Shown one piece after another: positions 1 through 9,818 of a DNA stretch of 64,000 nt; position 1 is the stretch's first letter; each line of letters begins with the position of its first letter. The notes beneath the pieces are model-generated. The model had not been told where the DNA came from, made no database searches, and saw only the letters and a list, made by a program, of their open reading frames with translations. Made by a program: the position numbers and the translations under genes. The DNA comes from an uncultured Hyphomonas sp. (GTDB taxonomy: Bacteria > Pseudomonadota > Alphaproteobacteria > Caulobacterales > Hyphomonadaceae): contig NZ_OY782759.1 of the NCBI RefSeq assembly GCF_963678195.1, positions 2,170,001-2,234,000 of the forward strand, given 5' to 3'.

Positions 1-547
1 TCCGCTGGATGGCTTCCACATTCCGAAACGCCTGAAGCGCCGGGTCAAACAGGAACCGTACCGCGTCACGGCTGACACCGCTTTCACCCGGGTCATGGAA
101 ATGTGCGCCGAAAGCGCTGAGGGCCGGGAGACGACCTGGATCAACTCGACGATCCTGAACCTCTACAGCGCCCTCTACCGCGAAGGTCACGCCCACTCCG
201 TCGAATGCTGGGATGAATCGGGCGAGCTGGTCGGCGGATTGTATGGCGTCGCTGTTGGCGGTGCCTTCTTTGGCGAAAGCATGTTCTCGCGGGCGACGGA
301 TGCTTCGAAGATCGCTCTGGTCCATCTGGCCGCCCGCCTGATAGAAGGCGGGTTCACGCTTCTGGATGCGCAGTTTCACAACCCGCATCTGGAACAGTTT
401 GGATTGATCGAAATCCCGCGCGCGGAATTCAAGCGCCTGCTCAAGGCCGCGCTTGTCGTGGAAGCCGACTTTTACTGCGGCCGCTCCGGGTTATCCGATG
501 GATTCACAGGATCCGGCGCCGTGCAGCGGATCACCCAGACATCGTAG
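1..547 (+). CDS. aat: Leucyl/phenylalanyl-tRNA--protein transferase, 5' end cut by window
   Basis: Transfers Leu or Phe from aminoacyl-tRNA to proteins with N-terminal Arg or Lys, marking them for ClpAP via the N-end rule; cytoplasmic. The frame is open from base 2, so the true start lies before the window and an in-frame ATG at 95 is internal. Family landmarks are visible: HSVE.W, then [19 protein letters not shown], then [23 protein letters not shown] and the C-terminal ITQTS. The 3' end overlaps the convergent DUF2155 gene by 76 bases. The C-terminal third is intact. Confidence 0.95.
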   Translation, partial: PLDGFHIPKRLKRRVKQEPYRVTADTAFTRVMEMCAESAEGRETTWINSTILNLYSALYREGHAHSVECWDESGELVGGLYGVAVGGAFFGESMFSRATDASKIALVHLAARLIEGGFTLLDAQFHNPHLEQFGLIEIPRAEFKRLLKAALVVEADFYCGRSGLSDGFTGSGAVQRITQTS

Positions 548-936
548 ACCGGGTGTTCCAGGGCGCTGAGACCAGGTGACGAGGCATACATCCAACCCGA
601 GAAGAGTTCCGGATTGTCTTCGCTCACCGTCTCCACGGCATTGGCATCGACAGCAGCATCCATCGTCTCGACCGCGACAGGCTGCGTCGAGAAGATCTTC
701 AGGAATGCCGCGCTTTCCGGCGCCTCTTCCGGCGGGGTCTGGTAGCAGACTTCCAGCTCCACTCTGAGGGAACCGAAGACAACCGGTTGTCCGACGAAGA
801 CTTCAATATCCGTCGAGCGCCCGGTGATCTTGTCGAGCGCTCGCAGCGTTGCCTTGTCTTTCTGGACGAAGGTTGCGGCATGCGCCGCTCCGACCAGTCC
901 GGCTATGACAGCAGCTGAAACGAGCGCTCGAAACAT
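472..936 (-). CDS. DUF2155 domain protein, exported
   Basis: 154 aa of unknown function. An N-terminal signal peptide ([15 protein letters not shown], cleavage near residue 20) sends it to the periplasm. The body has the DUF2155 pattern: [13 protein letters not shown], a [10 protein letters not shown] segment, one Cys in the VCYQTPPEE stretch and a YDVWVIRC segment near the end, so the two Cys could pair. It is last in an NDUFA12-MCE-DUF2155 run; its ATG overlaps the MCE stop by one base (TAATG), suggesting translational coupling. The last 25 codons lie opposite the end of aat. The domain name is recognised from pattern; no biochemical role is known to me. Confidence 0.85.
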   Translation of the reverse strand: MFRALVSAAVIAGLVGAAHAATFVQKDKATLRALDKITGRSTDIEVFVGQPVVFGSLRVELEVCYQTPPEEAPESAAFLKIFSTQPVAVETMDAAVDANAVETVSEDNPELFSGWMYASSPGLSALEHPVYDVWVIRCTAPDPVNPSDNPERPQ

Positions 937-1460
937 TATTGATCTCCATCCGCTGGATAGGCGTCATCCGATGCAGACGAAGACGCACCGGCAGACCCGG
1001 CGTCTCCACCGCCACCACCGGAGGCAAAGGATGCAAACAGCGTCAGCAGATCGACGCTGCCGCGCGTGTATTTGACTTCGCCAGTTCCATCCTGGGGCAG
1101 GTTATCGAAGCTGCCGCCCGGTTCCAGGGCCACATAAGAGCCGCCGAGAAGGCCGTCGGTCGAGATGCGGGCGTCGGTATCGTCCGGCAGCGCCCATTTC
1201 TTGTCGAGGCTCATCGTCAGTACGGCTTCGAATCGTTTCGGGTCGCCGTCAATCGCTTTGACGACACCGGCCTTCACGCCGGCGATCCGCACATCGGCGC
1301 CCCGGTCGATGCCGCTGATATTATTGAAGCGCGCAGTCAGTTCATACCGGTCCGGGCCTGCCGACGCTTCCCCGCCGCGGTCGATCGCGAACCAGAGGAA
1401 AACGCCTGCGACGGCGATCACTGCCGCGCCGACGAGGGATTCGAACATCGACTCACGCAT
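936..1460 (-). CDS. mlaD: MlaD-like MCE-domain protein
   Basis: About 174 aa, with one N-terminal membrane segment (LVGAAVIAVAGVFLWFAI) followed by a single MCE domain (RYELTARFNNISGIDRGADVRIAGV and GLLGGSYVALEPGG). MCE proteins of this size are the periplasmic lipid-binding hexamer subunit of the MlaFEDB transporter that returns phospholipids from the outer to the inner membrane. No mlaE, mlaF or mlaB is visible here, so its partners are encoded elsewhere. The C-terminus is a Gly/Ser/Ala-rich low-complexity tail. I chose ATG 1460, which overlaps the upstream stop by 8 bases; ATG 1478 and GTG 1484 are alternatives adding 6-8 residues. Confidence 0.85.
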   Translation of the reverse strand: MRESMFESLVGAAVIAVAGVFLWFAIDRGGEASAGPDRYELTARFNNISGIDRGADVRIAGVKAGVVKAIDGDPKRFEAVLTMSLDKKWALPDDTDARISTDGLLGGSYVALEPGGSFDNLPQDGTGEVKYTRGSVDLLTLFASFASGGGGGDAGSAGASSSASDDAYPADGDQ

Positions 1461-1845
1461 CGGGAGACCACGCCTCATAGTCACCCGTTGCCTTCTGGCG
1501 ATGACCGCCCGTGGACAGGCTGCCTTTGGGCTTCGTGGCCCATGGCGTTCCGGTCATGTTGGGCTTGTGATCGGTTTCCCACTCGCGCCGGGTGAGCGGC
1601 GACTTGGTCGGCGGCTCATCCACGGTGTGATGGAGCCAGCCATGCCAGTCGGCAGGCACTTTCGACGGCTCTGCGAGACCTTTGTACATGACGTAACGAC
1701 GGCGGCGGCCTTCGAGCGAAGGCTTGCGCTCCTCGTAGTATTTGTTGCCGTATTCGTCCGTTCCGACGAATGTGGAACGCCGTCCGATATCGAACGCTGC
1801 ACCGAGCGTATGACCGCTCCACCAGGTAAAGAGTTGCTTCAGCAT
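1453..1845 (-). CDS. NADH:ubiquinone oxidoreductase NDUFA12-like subunit
   Basis: 130 aa, bacterial counterpart of the mitochondrial complex I accessory subunit NDUFA12 (B17.2), found in alphaproteobacteria. Seen: TWWSGHTLGAAFDIGRR, then VGTDEYGNKYYEER, RRRRYVMYKG, the WHGWLHHT motif and PPT...RREWETDHKPNMTGT. These are the family signatures in order. No nuo genes are nearby; the gene sits instead with MCE and DUF2155 genes next to aat, an arrangement I know from other alphaproteobacteria. ATG 1845 was preferred over an upstream start at 1881 because the family begins with the short aromatic WWSG stretch. Confidence 0.9.
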   Translation of the reverse strand: MLKQLFTWWSGHTLGAAFDIGRRSTFVGTDEYGNKYYEERKPSLEGRRRRYVMYKGLAEPSKVPADWHGWLHHTVDEPPTKSPLTRREWETDHKPNMTGTPWATKPKGSLSTGGHRQKATGDYEAWSPDA

Positions 1846-2047
1846 CGTATGGCCTGTCCTGCCGTGAGTTGGTGGCCGCAATATGGCGGCTCAGGGGCAA
1901 CTAATCCATAGCGCCACCGCAGGCAATGCGGTGCAACTTCCCGTGTGCCCAGCCCTTGGGAGTTGTCGCGGGAGTTGTTGTGCAGCGCTTGCCCCGGGCG
2001 GTCTCAGGCGTCACGCTTGTACAAGTGATTCGCTGGGGAGAATTGGC

Positions 2048-4318
2048 ATGAACGAGATGCAGGCAAATGAAATCCTGCGGGCAGCCGAATCGGATGGCCT
2101 GTTGTCGGAGCAGACCACGCTTTCCGAGCTTTACAGAGGCGCAGGACGGCCTCCGCGGCGGCTAACTCCCGAGGCGCTCAAAGCCTCCGCGGCCGCTTGT
2201 TCTGCCGCAGCGCTCGTCAGCGTCTCCCAGCTCGCATCTGCTGAAATTCTCGAGCGATTCGGTGATGCCCCGCGCAATGCAGACCTCGCCGAAGCCCTGG
2301 CGGCAGGATTGCCTCAGGATGTGCTGGAAGAAGCTTTGCGCCAGCCTGGCGGGTTTCAGCGCACCGCCGACTCGCTCCGCGCCTCCGCCGTCAGCGCCGC
2401 CGCGCCGCCGCCTGCCGTTTTTCAACCGGAAGCCCTCGACCCGGTTCTTGAGCAATTGCTGATCGGATCATTGCTCGAAGGTGCGGAAATCATCCTCACG
2501 CATGACAGCCTTCCGGCGGCAGGTTCAGCTGCCCGTATCCTCGATATCGCAATGGCCGTCGGACCGGATGGCCTTGAGGCGGACTATCTGCGGGAAGCCC
2601 TGGAGGCAGCCGGAGAAGAGATGCCGGATGGATCTGTGGTGATTGCAGGTCTGTCAGCCGCAATTATGTCCCTTGGAATCGATTACGCCTCACCGGAAGC
2701 CGCAGCCACTGCGGCGGCCCTATGCGCACTTGTGCGCTCCGGGGTGACGGGCGCAGCATTGCCAGCTGCCCAGGCAAAGGTTTTGGGGCTTTCTGCTCAG
2801 AAAACCTCCGGCAAGCGGACCTGTAATGTGCTGATCCTGCCTATCGCGGATCTTGGAGCGTTCCTGCCGGATTGCGAAAGCCATGGCACAGCGCCGCTCG
2901 CCACCGTCCTCGCATATGGCGATGAAACGCCGACCCTCTCGCGTGCCGGGCGGCTCGGAATCGCCCATCACGCGCCGGAACGCCTGCCGATGGCCCTGGA
3001 ACGAATCTCCGCCTCGGCAGAGTCGGACCTCGACCGCGCCCTCGGCCTGGACCGGTTGCGGGATCGCGGATTTTCAGAAGTGGCGCTCGACAAAGTATCG
3101 AGAGCACTCGGCGAAGGCTTGCCCCTGAATGCGGCCTTCTCCCGCTGGGTGCTGGGGGACGAGGTCATCTCCAGCGACCTGAAACTCGCCCCGGAAGAGT
3201 TCGACTCGGACGGCAGCGGCCTCCTCTCAGCGATCGGCTTCTCGCGGAAAGACATTCAGGCCGCAGAAACGACTATCGCTGGAGAGAATGGCGACGCAAC
3301 CGCAGAAATCATGGCAGAATGCGGCCTACAGATCGGCGCGTCCCCGGAAGCTGAGATTGCCTTTGCGTCAGCCTGCGCCAAAGCGCTGGGCGGAAACGTT
3401 ACGCTCACCGTCGACGGCCGTGGCGGCCTCGACATGGCTGAAGCGGCGCTGGAGGCCGGCCTGTCCGTGCAGCTGCTTGGCCACCGGGCACCTCCTTCTG
3501 ACGAAGTCCAGGAGCGCATGGAGCACATCGCCACGCTCGCTGAGGAGATCGCCGCCGAAGCCGATGCGCCAGCAGCCATTTCACATCCTGTTCATGCCGG
3601 TGAAGGTGCTGCCCGCACCCGCCTGCCAGACCGGCGGAAAGGGTACATCCAGAAAGCATCTGTCGGTGGCCACAAGGTCTACCTCCACACGGGTGAGTTT
3701 GAGGATGGGTCTCTGGGCGAGATCTTTATCGACATGCACAAAGAAGGCGCCGCCTTCCGGAGCCTGATGAACAATTTCGCCATCGCGACCTCGATTGGTC
3801 TTCAATATGGCGTGCCGCTGGAAGAGTTCGTCGATGCGTTCGTCTTTACGAGGTTCGAGCCGGCTGGCGCGGTCACCGGAAACGACCGGATTACGCGCGC
3901 AACGTCCATTCTCGACTATATCTTCCGCGAGTTGGCTGTGTCCTATCTCGGCCGGGACGACCTGGCTGAAGTGGACGTTACTCATGACGGCCTTGGCCGG
4001 GGCGCAGGTGATGGAACGCGGACAGAGGCGGCGCCATTTACGGAAGAAGCGGCCCAGATCATTTCCCGCGGTTTTTCGCGTGGCCAGCTGCCGGACAACA
4101 TTGTGATTCTGGACAGGAAACGCGCCCAGAAGCTCGCAGATGAGGAAGCCGAAGCAGCAGAATCTGCCTCGGAAGAGGCGGAAACCGAAGAGCTGGACGC
4201 TCCCGACTATCTGGGCGACGCCTGCCCGGTTTGTGGCAGTTTCACCCTCTTCGAGATCAGCGAAGACGGTGACATCGAGTGCGATACCTGCGGCGAAGAA
4301 TCCAGAAAACATAAATAG
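2048..4318 (+). CDS. Ribonucleotide-reductase-derived protein with NrdJ-like C-terminus, no visible catalytic core
   Basis: 756 aa from ATG 2048 (GGGGAG upstream). From about residue 530 it matches the C-terminal TSCPD region of B12-dependent ribonucleotide reductase NrdJ ([54 protein letters not shown]). It ends in a CxxC...CxxC ribbon (Cys 726, 729, 745, 748) but lacks the usual final GCS tail. Earlier stretches still follow NrdJ order: [19 protein letters not shown] near 201, PIADLG at 265-270 where NrdJ has PTGTIG, then [10 protein letters not shown] and GFSRKDI. No N-x-C-x-E active-site motif is visible and the first 190 residues are Ala-rich and unrecognised. Inference: a degenerate paralogue, perhaps regulatory, rather than an active reductase. 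Confidence 0.7.
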   Translation: MNEMQANEILRAAESDGLLSEQTTLSELYRGAGRPPRRLTPEALKASAAACSAAALVSVSQLASAEILERFGDAPRNADLAEALAAGLPQDVLEEALRQPGGFQRTADSLRASAVSAAAPPPAVFQPEALDPVLEQLLIGSLLEGAEIILTHDSLPAAGSAARILDIAMAVGPDGLEADYLREALEAAGEEMPDGSVVIAGLSAAIMSLGIDYASPEAAATAAALCALVRSGVTGAALPAAQAKVLGLSAQKTSGKRTCNVLILPIADLGAFLPDCESHGTAPLATVLAYGDETPTLSRAGRLGIAHHAPERLPMALERISASAESDLDRALGLDRLRDRGFSEVALDKVSRALGEGLPLNAAFSRWVLGDEVISSDLKLAPEEFDSDGSGLLSAIGFSRKDIQAAETTIAGENGDATAEIMAECGLQIGASPEAEIAFASACAKALGGNVTLTVDGRGGLDMAEAALEAGLSVQLLGHRAPPSDEVQERMEHIATLAEEIAAEADAPAAISHPVHAGEGAARTRLPDRRKGYIQKASVGGHKVYLHTGEFEDGSLGEIFIDMHKEGAAFRSLMNNFAIATSIGLQYGVPLEEFVDAFVFTRFEPAGAVTGNDRITRATSILDYIFRELAVSYLGRDDLAEVDVTHDGLGRGAGDGTRTEAAPFTEEAAQIISRGFSRGQLPDNIVILDRKRAQKLADEEAEAAESASEEAETEELDAPDYLGDACPVCGSFTLFEISEDGDIECDTCGEESRKHK

Positions 4319-4458
4319 TTTCAAGCTCTTCGACAGCTTGGACGCCGATGGCCCAGCCTGCAAGCGGTCATGGCAAATCTGCAACACCTGTCACAATGAA
4401 ACAGTGGTTACAGCTTGTTCAGTTTTGGCCCGCAAAACAACGCTGTATCCAATTAGGC

Positions 4459-5175
4459 ATGATCCGGGTTCTGCTCAGCTTTGCCACCCTTATGGCCGTG
4501 ACCTCATTCGGGGCTGCGGCACAGGAGCGCGTCAAGCCGAGTCAGCCGGTCGCCTGGGCCCCCACCTATGTCGGATCCTGCAGCGGCTGTAACCTTAAGG
4601 GACGCAACCTCACTGGCTGGACACTGAGCGGCGCGAACTATCGTGGAGCGAACCTTGAATACGCCTACATGCGCGGAACCCAGGCGCGGGAAACCAATTT
4701 TGAGGGAATCGTGGCGACTAGCGCTGACTTGCGGTCGGCCGTCCTGACCTCGGCGAAACTTTCGGGCGCGAACCTCGTGAATGCCCGCATGCAGGCCGTT
4801 CAGGCGTCCGGAGCGGAATTCAAGCAGAGTGTGCTTGTTGGCACCAACCTGCAGAGGGCCATGCTTGTCGGAGCCAATTTTGCAGCTGCAAATCTTGCGA
4901 CGGCAGCCCTTGACGGCGCTGACTTTTCCGGCGCGAACCTGACTGGCGCGGATCTCAGCGGCACCATCATGATGTCGACCATTTTCAATGGCGCGAACCT
5001 GTCCCAGACAAAACTGGATGCCGCAAACGCCCAAGGGGCGTCGTTCAAGGACGTGCGCTTTGTCGACGCAAACCTGACAGGGCTGATTGGCTGGCACGAT
5101 GCGGATTTTGAAGGCGCGTGCGCATCCCAGCGTACGCTGTTGCCACGGGGCCTGACCCTTCCGGAATGCCAGTAA
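4459..5175 (+). CDS. Exported pentapeptide-repeat protein
   Basis: 238 aa. A signal peptide (VLLSFATLMAVTSFGAAA, cleavage before Q) is followed by a CSGC pair and then roughly 30 A(D/N)LXX pentapeptide repeats (GANLEYA, SADLRSA, GANLVNA, GADFSGANLTGADLSG), which fold as a right-handed quadrilateral beta-helix. Function is unknown; exported members are usually structural or binding proteins. The CSGC pair before the helix and two Cys at the end (GACAS, PECQ) could form disulfides. ATG 4459 was chosen because it begins the signal peptide; in-frame upstream starts give a non-signal leader. It is the last plus-strand gene before a bidirectional terminator. Confidence 0.85.
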   Translation: MIRVLLSFATLMAVTSFGAAAQERVKPSQPVAWAPTYVGSCSGCNLKGRNLTGWTLSGANYRGANLEYAYMRGTQARETNFEGIVATSADLRSAVLTSAKLSGANLVNARMQAVQASGAEFKQSVLVGTNLQRAMLVGANFAAANLATAALDGADFSGANLTGADLSGTIMMSTIFNGANLSQTKLDAANAQGASFKDVRFVDANLTGLIGWHDADFEGACASQRTLLPRGLTLPECQ

Positions 5176-5194
5176 GTTTGGCGCTTTCGCTGAC

Positions 5195-5241
5195 AAAATC
5201 AAAAGCCCGCGCCGATCAGATCAGCGCGGGCTTTGATTTTT
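5195..5241. terminator. Bidirectional rho-independent terminator
   Basis: The stem AGCCCGCGC / GCGCGGGCT with an 11-base loop is flanked by A-rich sequence on the left and TTTGATTTTT on the right, so it has a U-run in both directions. It separates the convergent pentapeptide-repeat gene and aspS. Confidence 0.9.
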
Positions 5242-7074
5242 CTAGGACTTCACCTGAGGCGCGAGCCGGATATTAAGCTCACGTAGCTGGCTGTCATCGA
5301 CCGGGCTGGGAGCGCCCATCATCAGGTCGCGCGCCTGGCCATTCATCGGGAACAGGGTCACATCGCGGATGTTCTCGGCGTCGGCCAGCAGCATGACGAT
5401 CCGGTCCACACCCGGCGCGATCCCGCCGTGCGGCGGCGCTCCGTGCCGGAATGCGTTCAGCATGCCGCCAAACTCCGCTTCGACCACTTCCGGGCCATAG
5501 CCAGCCATGGCGAACGCTTTCAGCATCACTTCCGGCCGGTGGTTCCGGATGGCGCCAGATGACAGCTCAATCCCGTTGCAGACGATGTCGTACTGGAACG
5601 CCTTGATGTCGAGGATCTCTTCATCCGTGCTGGCAGCTTCCAACGCCTCCATACCGCCCTGCGGCATCGAGAACGGGTTGTGGCTGAAGTCGATTTTCTT
5701 GGCGTCTTCGTCATATTCGAACATCGGGAAATCGACGATCCAGCAGAAGCGGAACACGCCCTGCTCGATCAGGTCGAGTTCGGCACCGATTTTGTTGCGT
5801 GCTGCACCGGCCAGCTTGTAGGCATCGCCTTTCTTGCCGGCGGAGAAGAACACGCCGTCACCGGCGCCAAGCCCCAGATGCTTCAGCAAGGCGGCCAGAT
5901 GGTCCGGCGCAAAGCCTTTCAGGGCGGGATCCTGGCTGTCGACTCCGCCGCCATCGGCCTCTTTCAGGCGCGCATAGCCAAGGCCCGGCGCCTGCATTTC
6001 CTTCTTCGCCCACTTGTCCATGTCGTCGAAGAATTTACGGGACTTCTCGGCAGCTGCTTTCGGCGCCGGAATTGCCACCACTTTGCCGCCGCCTTTGATG
6101 ATCTTCGCAAAAATGCCAAAGCCGGTCTTTTTCTCATCCACGAAGAACTCGGTCACGTCGGACAATTCGAGCGGGTTACGCAGATCAGGCTTGTCGGAGC
6201 CATATTTCGCCATCGCTTCGGCATAGGGAATGTGCGGGAACGGCTCGGTCGGAACCTTCCGGTCCTTGTTATCCCAGCCAGCGAATTCCTCGAAAACGCC
6301 ACGCATGACCGGTTCGATTGCGTTGAAAACATCATCCTGGGTGACGAAGCTCATCTCGATATCGAGCTGGTAGAACTCGCCAGGCGAGCGATCTGCGCGG
6401 GCGTCCTCATCGCGGAAACACGGCGCGATCTGGAAGTAGCGGTCAAAACCGGAAACCATGAGCAATTGCTTGAACTGCTGAGGCGCCTGCGGAAGGGCAT
6501 AGAACTCTCCCGGGTGCAGACGGGACGGCACGAGGAAGTCACGTGCCCCTTCCGGGCTCGACGCGGTCAGGATCGGGGTCTGATACTCGGTGAACCCCTG
6601 CTCCAACATCCGGCGGCGCAGGCTGGCGATCACGTCGCTTCGCAGGGTCATGTTCTTGTGAAGCGTTTCCCGGCGCAGATCGAGATAGCGGTGCTTCAGA
6701 CGGATATCTTCGGGATAGTCCGGCTCAGCAAAAACCGGCAGCGGCAGCTTTTCAGCCGCGCTTTCGATCACCAGCGACTCAGCCGGAAGTTCCACTTCAC
6801 CCGTCGGCAGCTCCGGATTCACGGCCTCGGCGTCGCGGGCAATGAGCTTGCCGGTCACTGTCAGGACGCTTTCCGCGGTTGCACGCTTGGCATCTTCGTA
6901 GAAGGCCGCATTCGGGTACACCACGACCTGGGTGAGGCCGTAATGGTCTCTCAAATCGATAAACAGGGCGCCGGCATGCTCCCGGCGGCGGTGCAGCCAG
7001 CCGGACAGCTTGACGGTTTCACCAACGTGGGATTTGCGAAGCTCCCCACAGGTATGGGTGCGATAGGCGTGCAT
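5242..7074 (-). CDS. aspS: Aspartyl-tRNA synthetase, probably non-discriminating
   Basis: 610 aa bacterial-type class II synthetase: N-terminal OB-fold anticodon-binding domain ([19 protein letters not shown]), class II motif 2 ([10 protein letters not shown]), a GAD insertion in the middle, and motif 3 ([14 protein letters not shown]) near the C-terminus. The His in RRREHAG aligns with His31 of the Pseudomonas non-discriminating enzyme, where discriminating E. coli AspRS has Leu. With gatCAB in the same window this suggests Asp is also charged onto tRNA-Asn and then amidated. ATG 7074 begins the family's conserved start; an in-frame start 63 codons upstream would run into the rnd promoter region and is rejected. 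Confidence 0.95.
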   Translation of the reverse strand: MHAYRTHTCGELRKSHVGETVKLSGWLHRRREHAGALFIDLRDHYGLTQVVVYPNAAFYEDAKRATAESVLTVTGKLIARDAEAVNPELPTGEVELPAESLVIESAAEKLPLPVFAEPDYPEDIRLKHRYLDLRRETLHKNMTLRSDVIASLRRRMLEQGFTEYQTPILTASSPEGARDFLVPSRLHPGEFYALPQAPQQFKQLLMVSGFDRYFQIAPCFRDEDARADRSPGEFYQLDIEMSFVTQDDVFNAIEPVMRGVFEEFAGWDNKDRKVPTEPFPHIPYAEAMAKYGSDKPDLRNPLELSDVTEFFVDEKKTGFGIFAKIIKGGGKVVAIPAPKAAAEKSRKFFDDMDKWAKKEMQAPGLGYARLKEADGGGVDSQDPALKGFAPDHLAALLKHLGLGAGDGVFFSAGKKGDAYKLAGAARNKIGAELDLIEQGVFRFCWIVDFPMFEYDEDAKKIDFSHNPFSMPQGGMEALEAASTDEEILDIKAFQYDIVCNGIELSSGAIRNHRPEVMLKAFAMAGYGPEVVEAEFGGMLNAFRHGAPPHGGIAPGVDRIVMLLADAENIRDVTLFPMNGQARDLMMGAPSPVDDSQLRELNIRLAPQVKS

Positions 7075-7168
7075 CGGATCAGTCTCCGGAAAGGGTCGGT
7101 CCAGTAAATGTCTGCGGGAGGTAATAGACTCTCGCATTTGTTCTGGCGATGCGATACGCAAGCCCGCG

Positions 7169-8335
7169 ATGACTGACAACACCCTGACTCCCATTACTGA
7201 GCAGTCGGCCCTCGAAGATTTCTGCGGAAAGCTGGCCGAAAGCGATTTTATCTGCGTCGACACCGAGTTTCATCGGGAAACGACTTATTGGCCCGAACTC
7301 TGCCTCGTTCAGGCTTCCGCCCCCGGCGTCGAGGGTCTGATCGACCCGCTCGCGGAAGATCTGGACATAGGTCCGTTCCTGAACCTCATCGCCGCGGACA
7401 ACCGTGTGAAGGTTTTTCACGCCGCCCGCCAGGACATTGAGATTTTCAATCGCCTGATCGGCCACCCGCCGGGGCCGATATTCGACACCCAGATTGCTGC
7501 TATGGCGCTCGGCTATGGGGATTCAATTTCCTACGACAATCTGGTTCAGCGCGTCCTGAGGCGCCAGATCGACAAGTCCAGCCAATTCACTGACTGGATG
7601 CGCCGGCCCCTGTCCCAGAAACAGCTGGTCTACGCGCTGGGCGATGTCACCCATTTGCGCGATGCCTACCTCATCATGCGCGAAAAGCTGGAGTCGAGCG
7701 GCCGCCTGCCATGGGTGCGGGAAGAGATGGCCGATCTGGAAGATCCGGCCAAATACGACACGGATCCAGCAAAGGCCTGGCAGCGTCTGAAACTGCGCAC
7801 CCCAAAGAAAGACTACGCAGCCCTGATCGTGGCCGTCGCGGCCTGGCGCGAGCAGCTCGCGCAGGATCTCGACAAGCCCCGCCGCCGGATCCTCAAGGAT
7901 GATGCGATCCAGGAAATCGCGAGCCAGAAACCGCGTAGCGAAAATGACTATAATCAGCTTCGCGCTGTGCCTAATGGCTTTATTCGTTCCAAACACGGGC
8001 AAGGCCTGATGGATGCCGTACAGGCAGCAATGGACAGTCCGGAGCAGTTTGCCCCTGAACTGGAGCCTCGCCGTCAGAATGCCCAGATCCCGGCCGGTGC
8101 ACCGGAATTGCTAAAAGTGCTTCTGAAACATGTTTCGGAAGACAATGACGTCGTGCCCCGCCTGATTGCGAACGCCGCAGACATCGACCGCATCGCCCGC
8201 GGTGAGACGTCAGAAGACATCGCTGCGATGACCGGGTGGCGTTACGAAATGTTCGGACGCAAGGCCCAGGCGCTATTGAGCGGCAAGCTCGCCGTCTCTT
8301 TTGAAAACGGTCAGGTTCGCCTGTTCGACGTCTGA
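7169..8335 (+). CDS. rnd: Ribonuclease D
   Basis: 388 aa 3'-5' exoribonuclease that trims tRNA and other small RNA precursors. The DEDDy nuclease domain occupies about residues 1-190: Exo I DTEFHRE (Asp and Glu metal ligands), Exo [16 protein letters not shown], and Exo III with YALGDVTHL. An HRDC domain follows ([16 protein letters not shown] onwards), and a second degenerate HRDC-like helical region fills the C-terminus, the usual RNase D plan. It is divergent from aspS with a 94-base shared promoter region and ends 1 base from the convergent ppx stop. Confidence 0.93.
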   Translation: MTDNTLTPITEQSALEDFCGKLAESDFICVDTEFHRETTYWPELCLVQASAPGVEGLIDPLAEDLDIGPFLNLIAADNRVKVFHAARQDIEIFNRLIGHPPGPIFDTQIAAMALGYGDSISYDNLVQRVLRRQIDKSSQFTDWMRRPLSQKQLVYALGDVTHLRDAYLIMREKLESSGRLPWVREEMADLEDPAKYDTDPAKAWQRLKLRTPKKDYAALIVAVAAWREQLAQDLDKPRRRILKDDAIQEIASQKPRSENDYNQLRAVPNGFIRSKHGQGLMDAVQAAMDSPEQFAPELEPRRQNAQIPAGAPELLKVLLKHVSEDNDVVPRLIANAADIDRIARGETSEDIAAMTGWRYEMFGRKAQALLSGKLAVSFENGQVRLFDV

Positions 8336-8336
8336 T

Positions 8337-9818
8337 CTAGCCGATACGAATGTCTGGCTGAAGGCGTAGCGCATTTGCGGTCTGGGCCAGACGCCGGGAG
8401 ACCGTTTCGGAGATCATGGCCTTGTCGGTCTTCCCGACACTCAGGCACAGCTTGTCGTCGTCCCGTGACAGTTTGGCACGCCGCAGGATCGGACCTGACC
8501 GGCCGGAAAACACCGCCCCAAGACGCATGGCACTGCCAAGTTGTTTTGCTCGTTCGGCCTGGGGTTCAGAGGTGAGGCCAACATACGCCCCCGGACGTTT
8601 GAAATCCTTCTGGTACCGGCAGCCGACCGCATAGGCGATCATCGCCCGCTCTGCATGAGAGACTCCGGCATATGGCGCACGCAACGCCTGATCATAGGCC
8701 ATCTGGGCACGATGATCCGGGTGAAAACGTCCCGCGCTGTCCGACATCATGCAGGCCGCCTGTTCAATCCTGACATCTGCTGCGGGCGATCCGAACAAAT
8801 CCGGCTCCGGCGCAAAGGCCGGTGCGATAAACTCATGAAGCGCCTGACCGAAGGCAATCTGATTGTGATCGAGACGAACGAATGCGATCACCCCGTCCAA
8901 CAACGGATCGGAGACGGCCGCGCCGGTGAGATCTGTCAGGACCCCCTCGCGCAAGCCGGCAGATGAAATGGAAACGCCATCCAGTTTGCTGATGGAAAGC
9001 AGCTCCTCCAGCACAATTGCCGCAATCGGCATATGCTTGGCCCGGCGCTTGTCGATCGATTCCAGCATCGACCGGGACGCCGAATTGGAGAGCGAGTCGA
9101 TACAAAGTTTGGCTGTCCGGGCGATCTGCCCCTGGTTCATCTGGTAGCCATGAAGAACCTGAAGCGCGTATTTTTCCAGTTCCATGTTGATCTTGGCAAA
9201 TGTTCGCCACGCGCCGCCGACAGCGAAGAAACGACCTTTGGCACTTGCAAGAACGTCAGACGATTTCAGCTCCGACCGGATCGCTTTTCGCAAATCCTTC
9301 GGGTCATTGCCAACTTCCATCAGCGACAATGGTCCCAGCATCAGGCTTTCGCCCTTTCCCTTGCCTTTCCCAACCTGCATGAACTCCAGGCTGGACCCGC
9401 CAAGGTCCCCGATGACGCCCTGAGGCTGGTGAAAGCTCGCCTCCACGCCCAGAGCGGAAAGCCGGGCTTCGTCTTCGCCTGAGAGCACCGACACCGGCCG
9501 GCCGAGAACGCGGTTGGCCTTGCGGATAAAGTCTGTTCCGTCTTCTGCAGCACGCACAGCCGCCGTCGCGACCGCCTGAAAGTTCCGGAGATTCAGAGCT
9601 TTCAAAATTGCGCGATACCGGGCCAGTGCAGAGAGTGCGGACTCTTGTCCGGGGGCGGAAAGCCGGCCTGTTTTGGCAAGCCCAACCCCCAGTCCCGCCA
9701 TGACCTTTTCATTGAATGTCGGCAGGATTGATCCGCCGAGCACATCAAAGATCACAAGGCGCACCGAGTTCGACCCGATATCGATGATCGCAACCCTGTG
9801 CGAATTCGGGAAGGGCAT
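8337..9818 (-). CDS. ppx: Exopolyphosphatase, Ppx/GppA family
   Basis: 493 aa. It hydrolyses terminal phosphates of polyphosphate (or pppGpp in GppA-type members). The ASKHA ATPase-like fold is evident from AIIDIGSNSVRLVIFD at the N-terminus, TAAVRAAEDG, the LSGEDEARLS loop and the GDLGGSSLEFM phosphate-binding loop near residue 140. The C-terminal half is an HD-like helical domain with HRAQMAYDQAL and HAERAMIAYAVG. Start ATG 9818 overlaps the ppk1 stop by one base, so the pair is a translationally coupled polyphosphate synthesis/degradation operon. Confidence 0.92.
   Translation of the reverse strand: MPFPNSHRVAIIDIGSNSVRLVIFDVLGGSILPTFNEKVMAGLGVGLAKTGRLSAPGQESALSALARYRAILKALNLRNFQAVATAAVRAAEDGTDFIRKANRVLGRPVSVLSGEDEARLSALGVEASFHQPQGVIGDLGGSSLEFMQVGKGKGKGESLMLGPLSLMEVGNDPKDLRKAIRSELKSSDVLASAKGRFFAVGGAWRTFAKINMELEKYALQVLHGYQMNQGQIARTAKLCIDSLSNSASRSMLESIDKRRAKHMPIAAIVLEELLSISKLDGVSISSAGLREGVLTDLTGAAVSDPLLDGVIAFVRLDHNQIAFGQALHEFIAPAFAPEPDLFGSPAADVRIEQAACMMSDSAGRFHPDHRAQMAYDQALRAPYAGVSHAERAMIAYAVGCRYQKDFKRPGAYVGLTSEPQAERAKQLGSAMRLGAVFSGRSGPILRRAKLSRDDDKLCLSVGKTDKAMISETVSRRLAQTANALRLQPDIRIG

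Noticed and set aside
1882-2047. Possible cobalamin riboswitch before the ribonucleotide-reductase-like gene
   Set aside because: GCCACCGCAGG...GCGGTGC forms a small local hairpin but I cannot find the B12 box or the conserved core; not supported.
5680-7107. Long plus-strand open frame opposite aspS (475 codons), and similar long frames opposite gatB (35944-37170), pepA (16705-18465) and purM (13769-15061)
   Set aside because: GC-rich third positions of the real genes remove stops on the other strand; the translations are Arg/His-rich and show no family pattern, while the opposite strand holds complete known genes.
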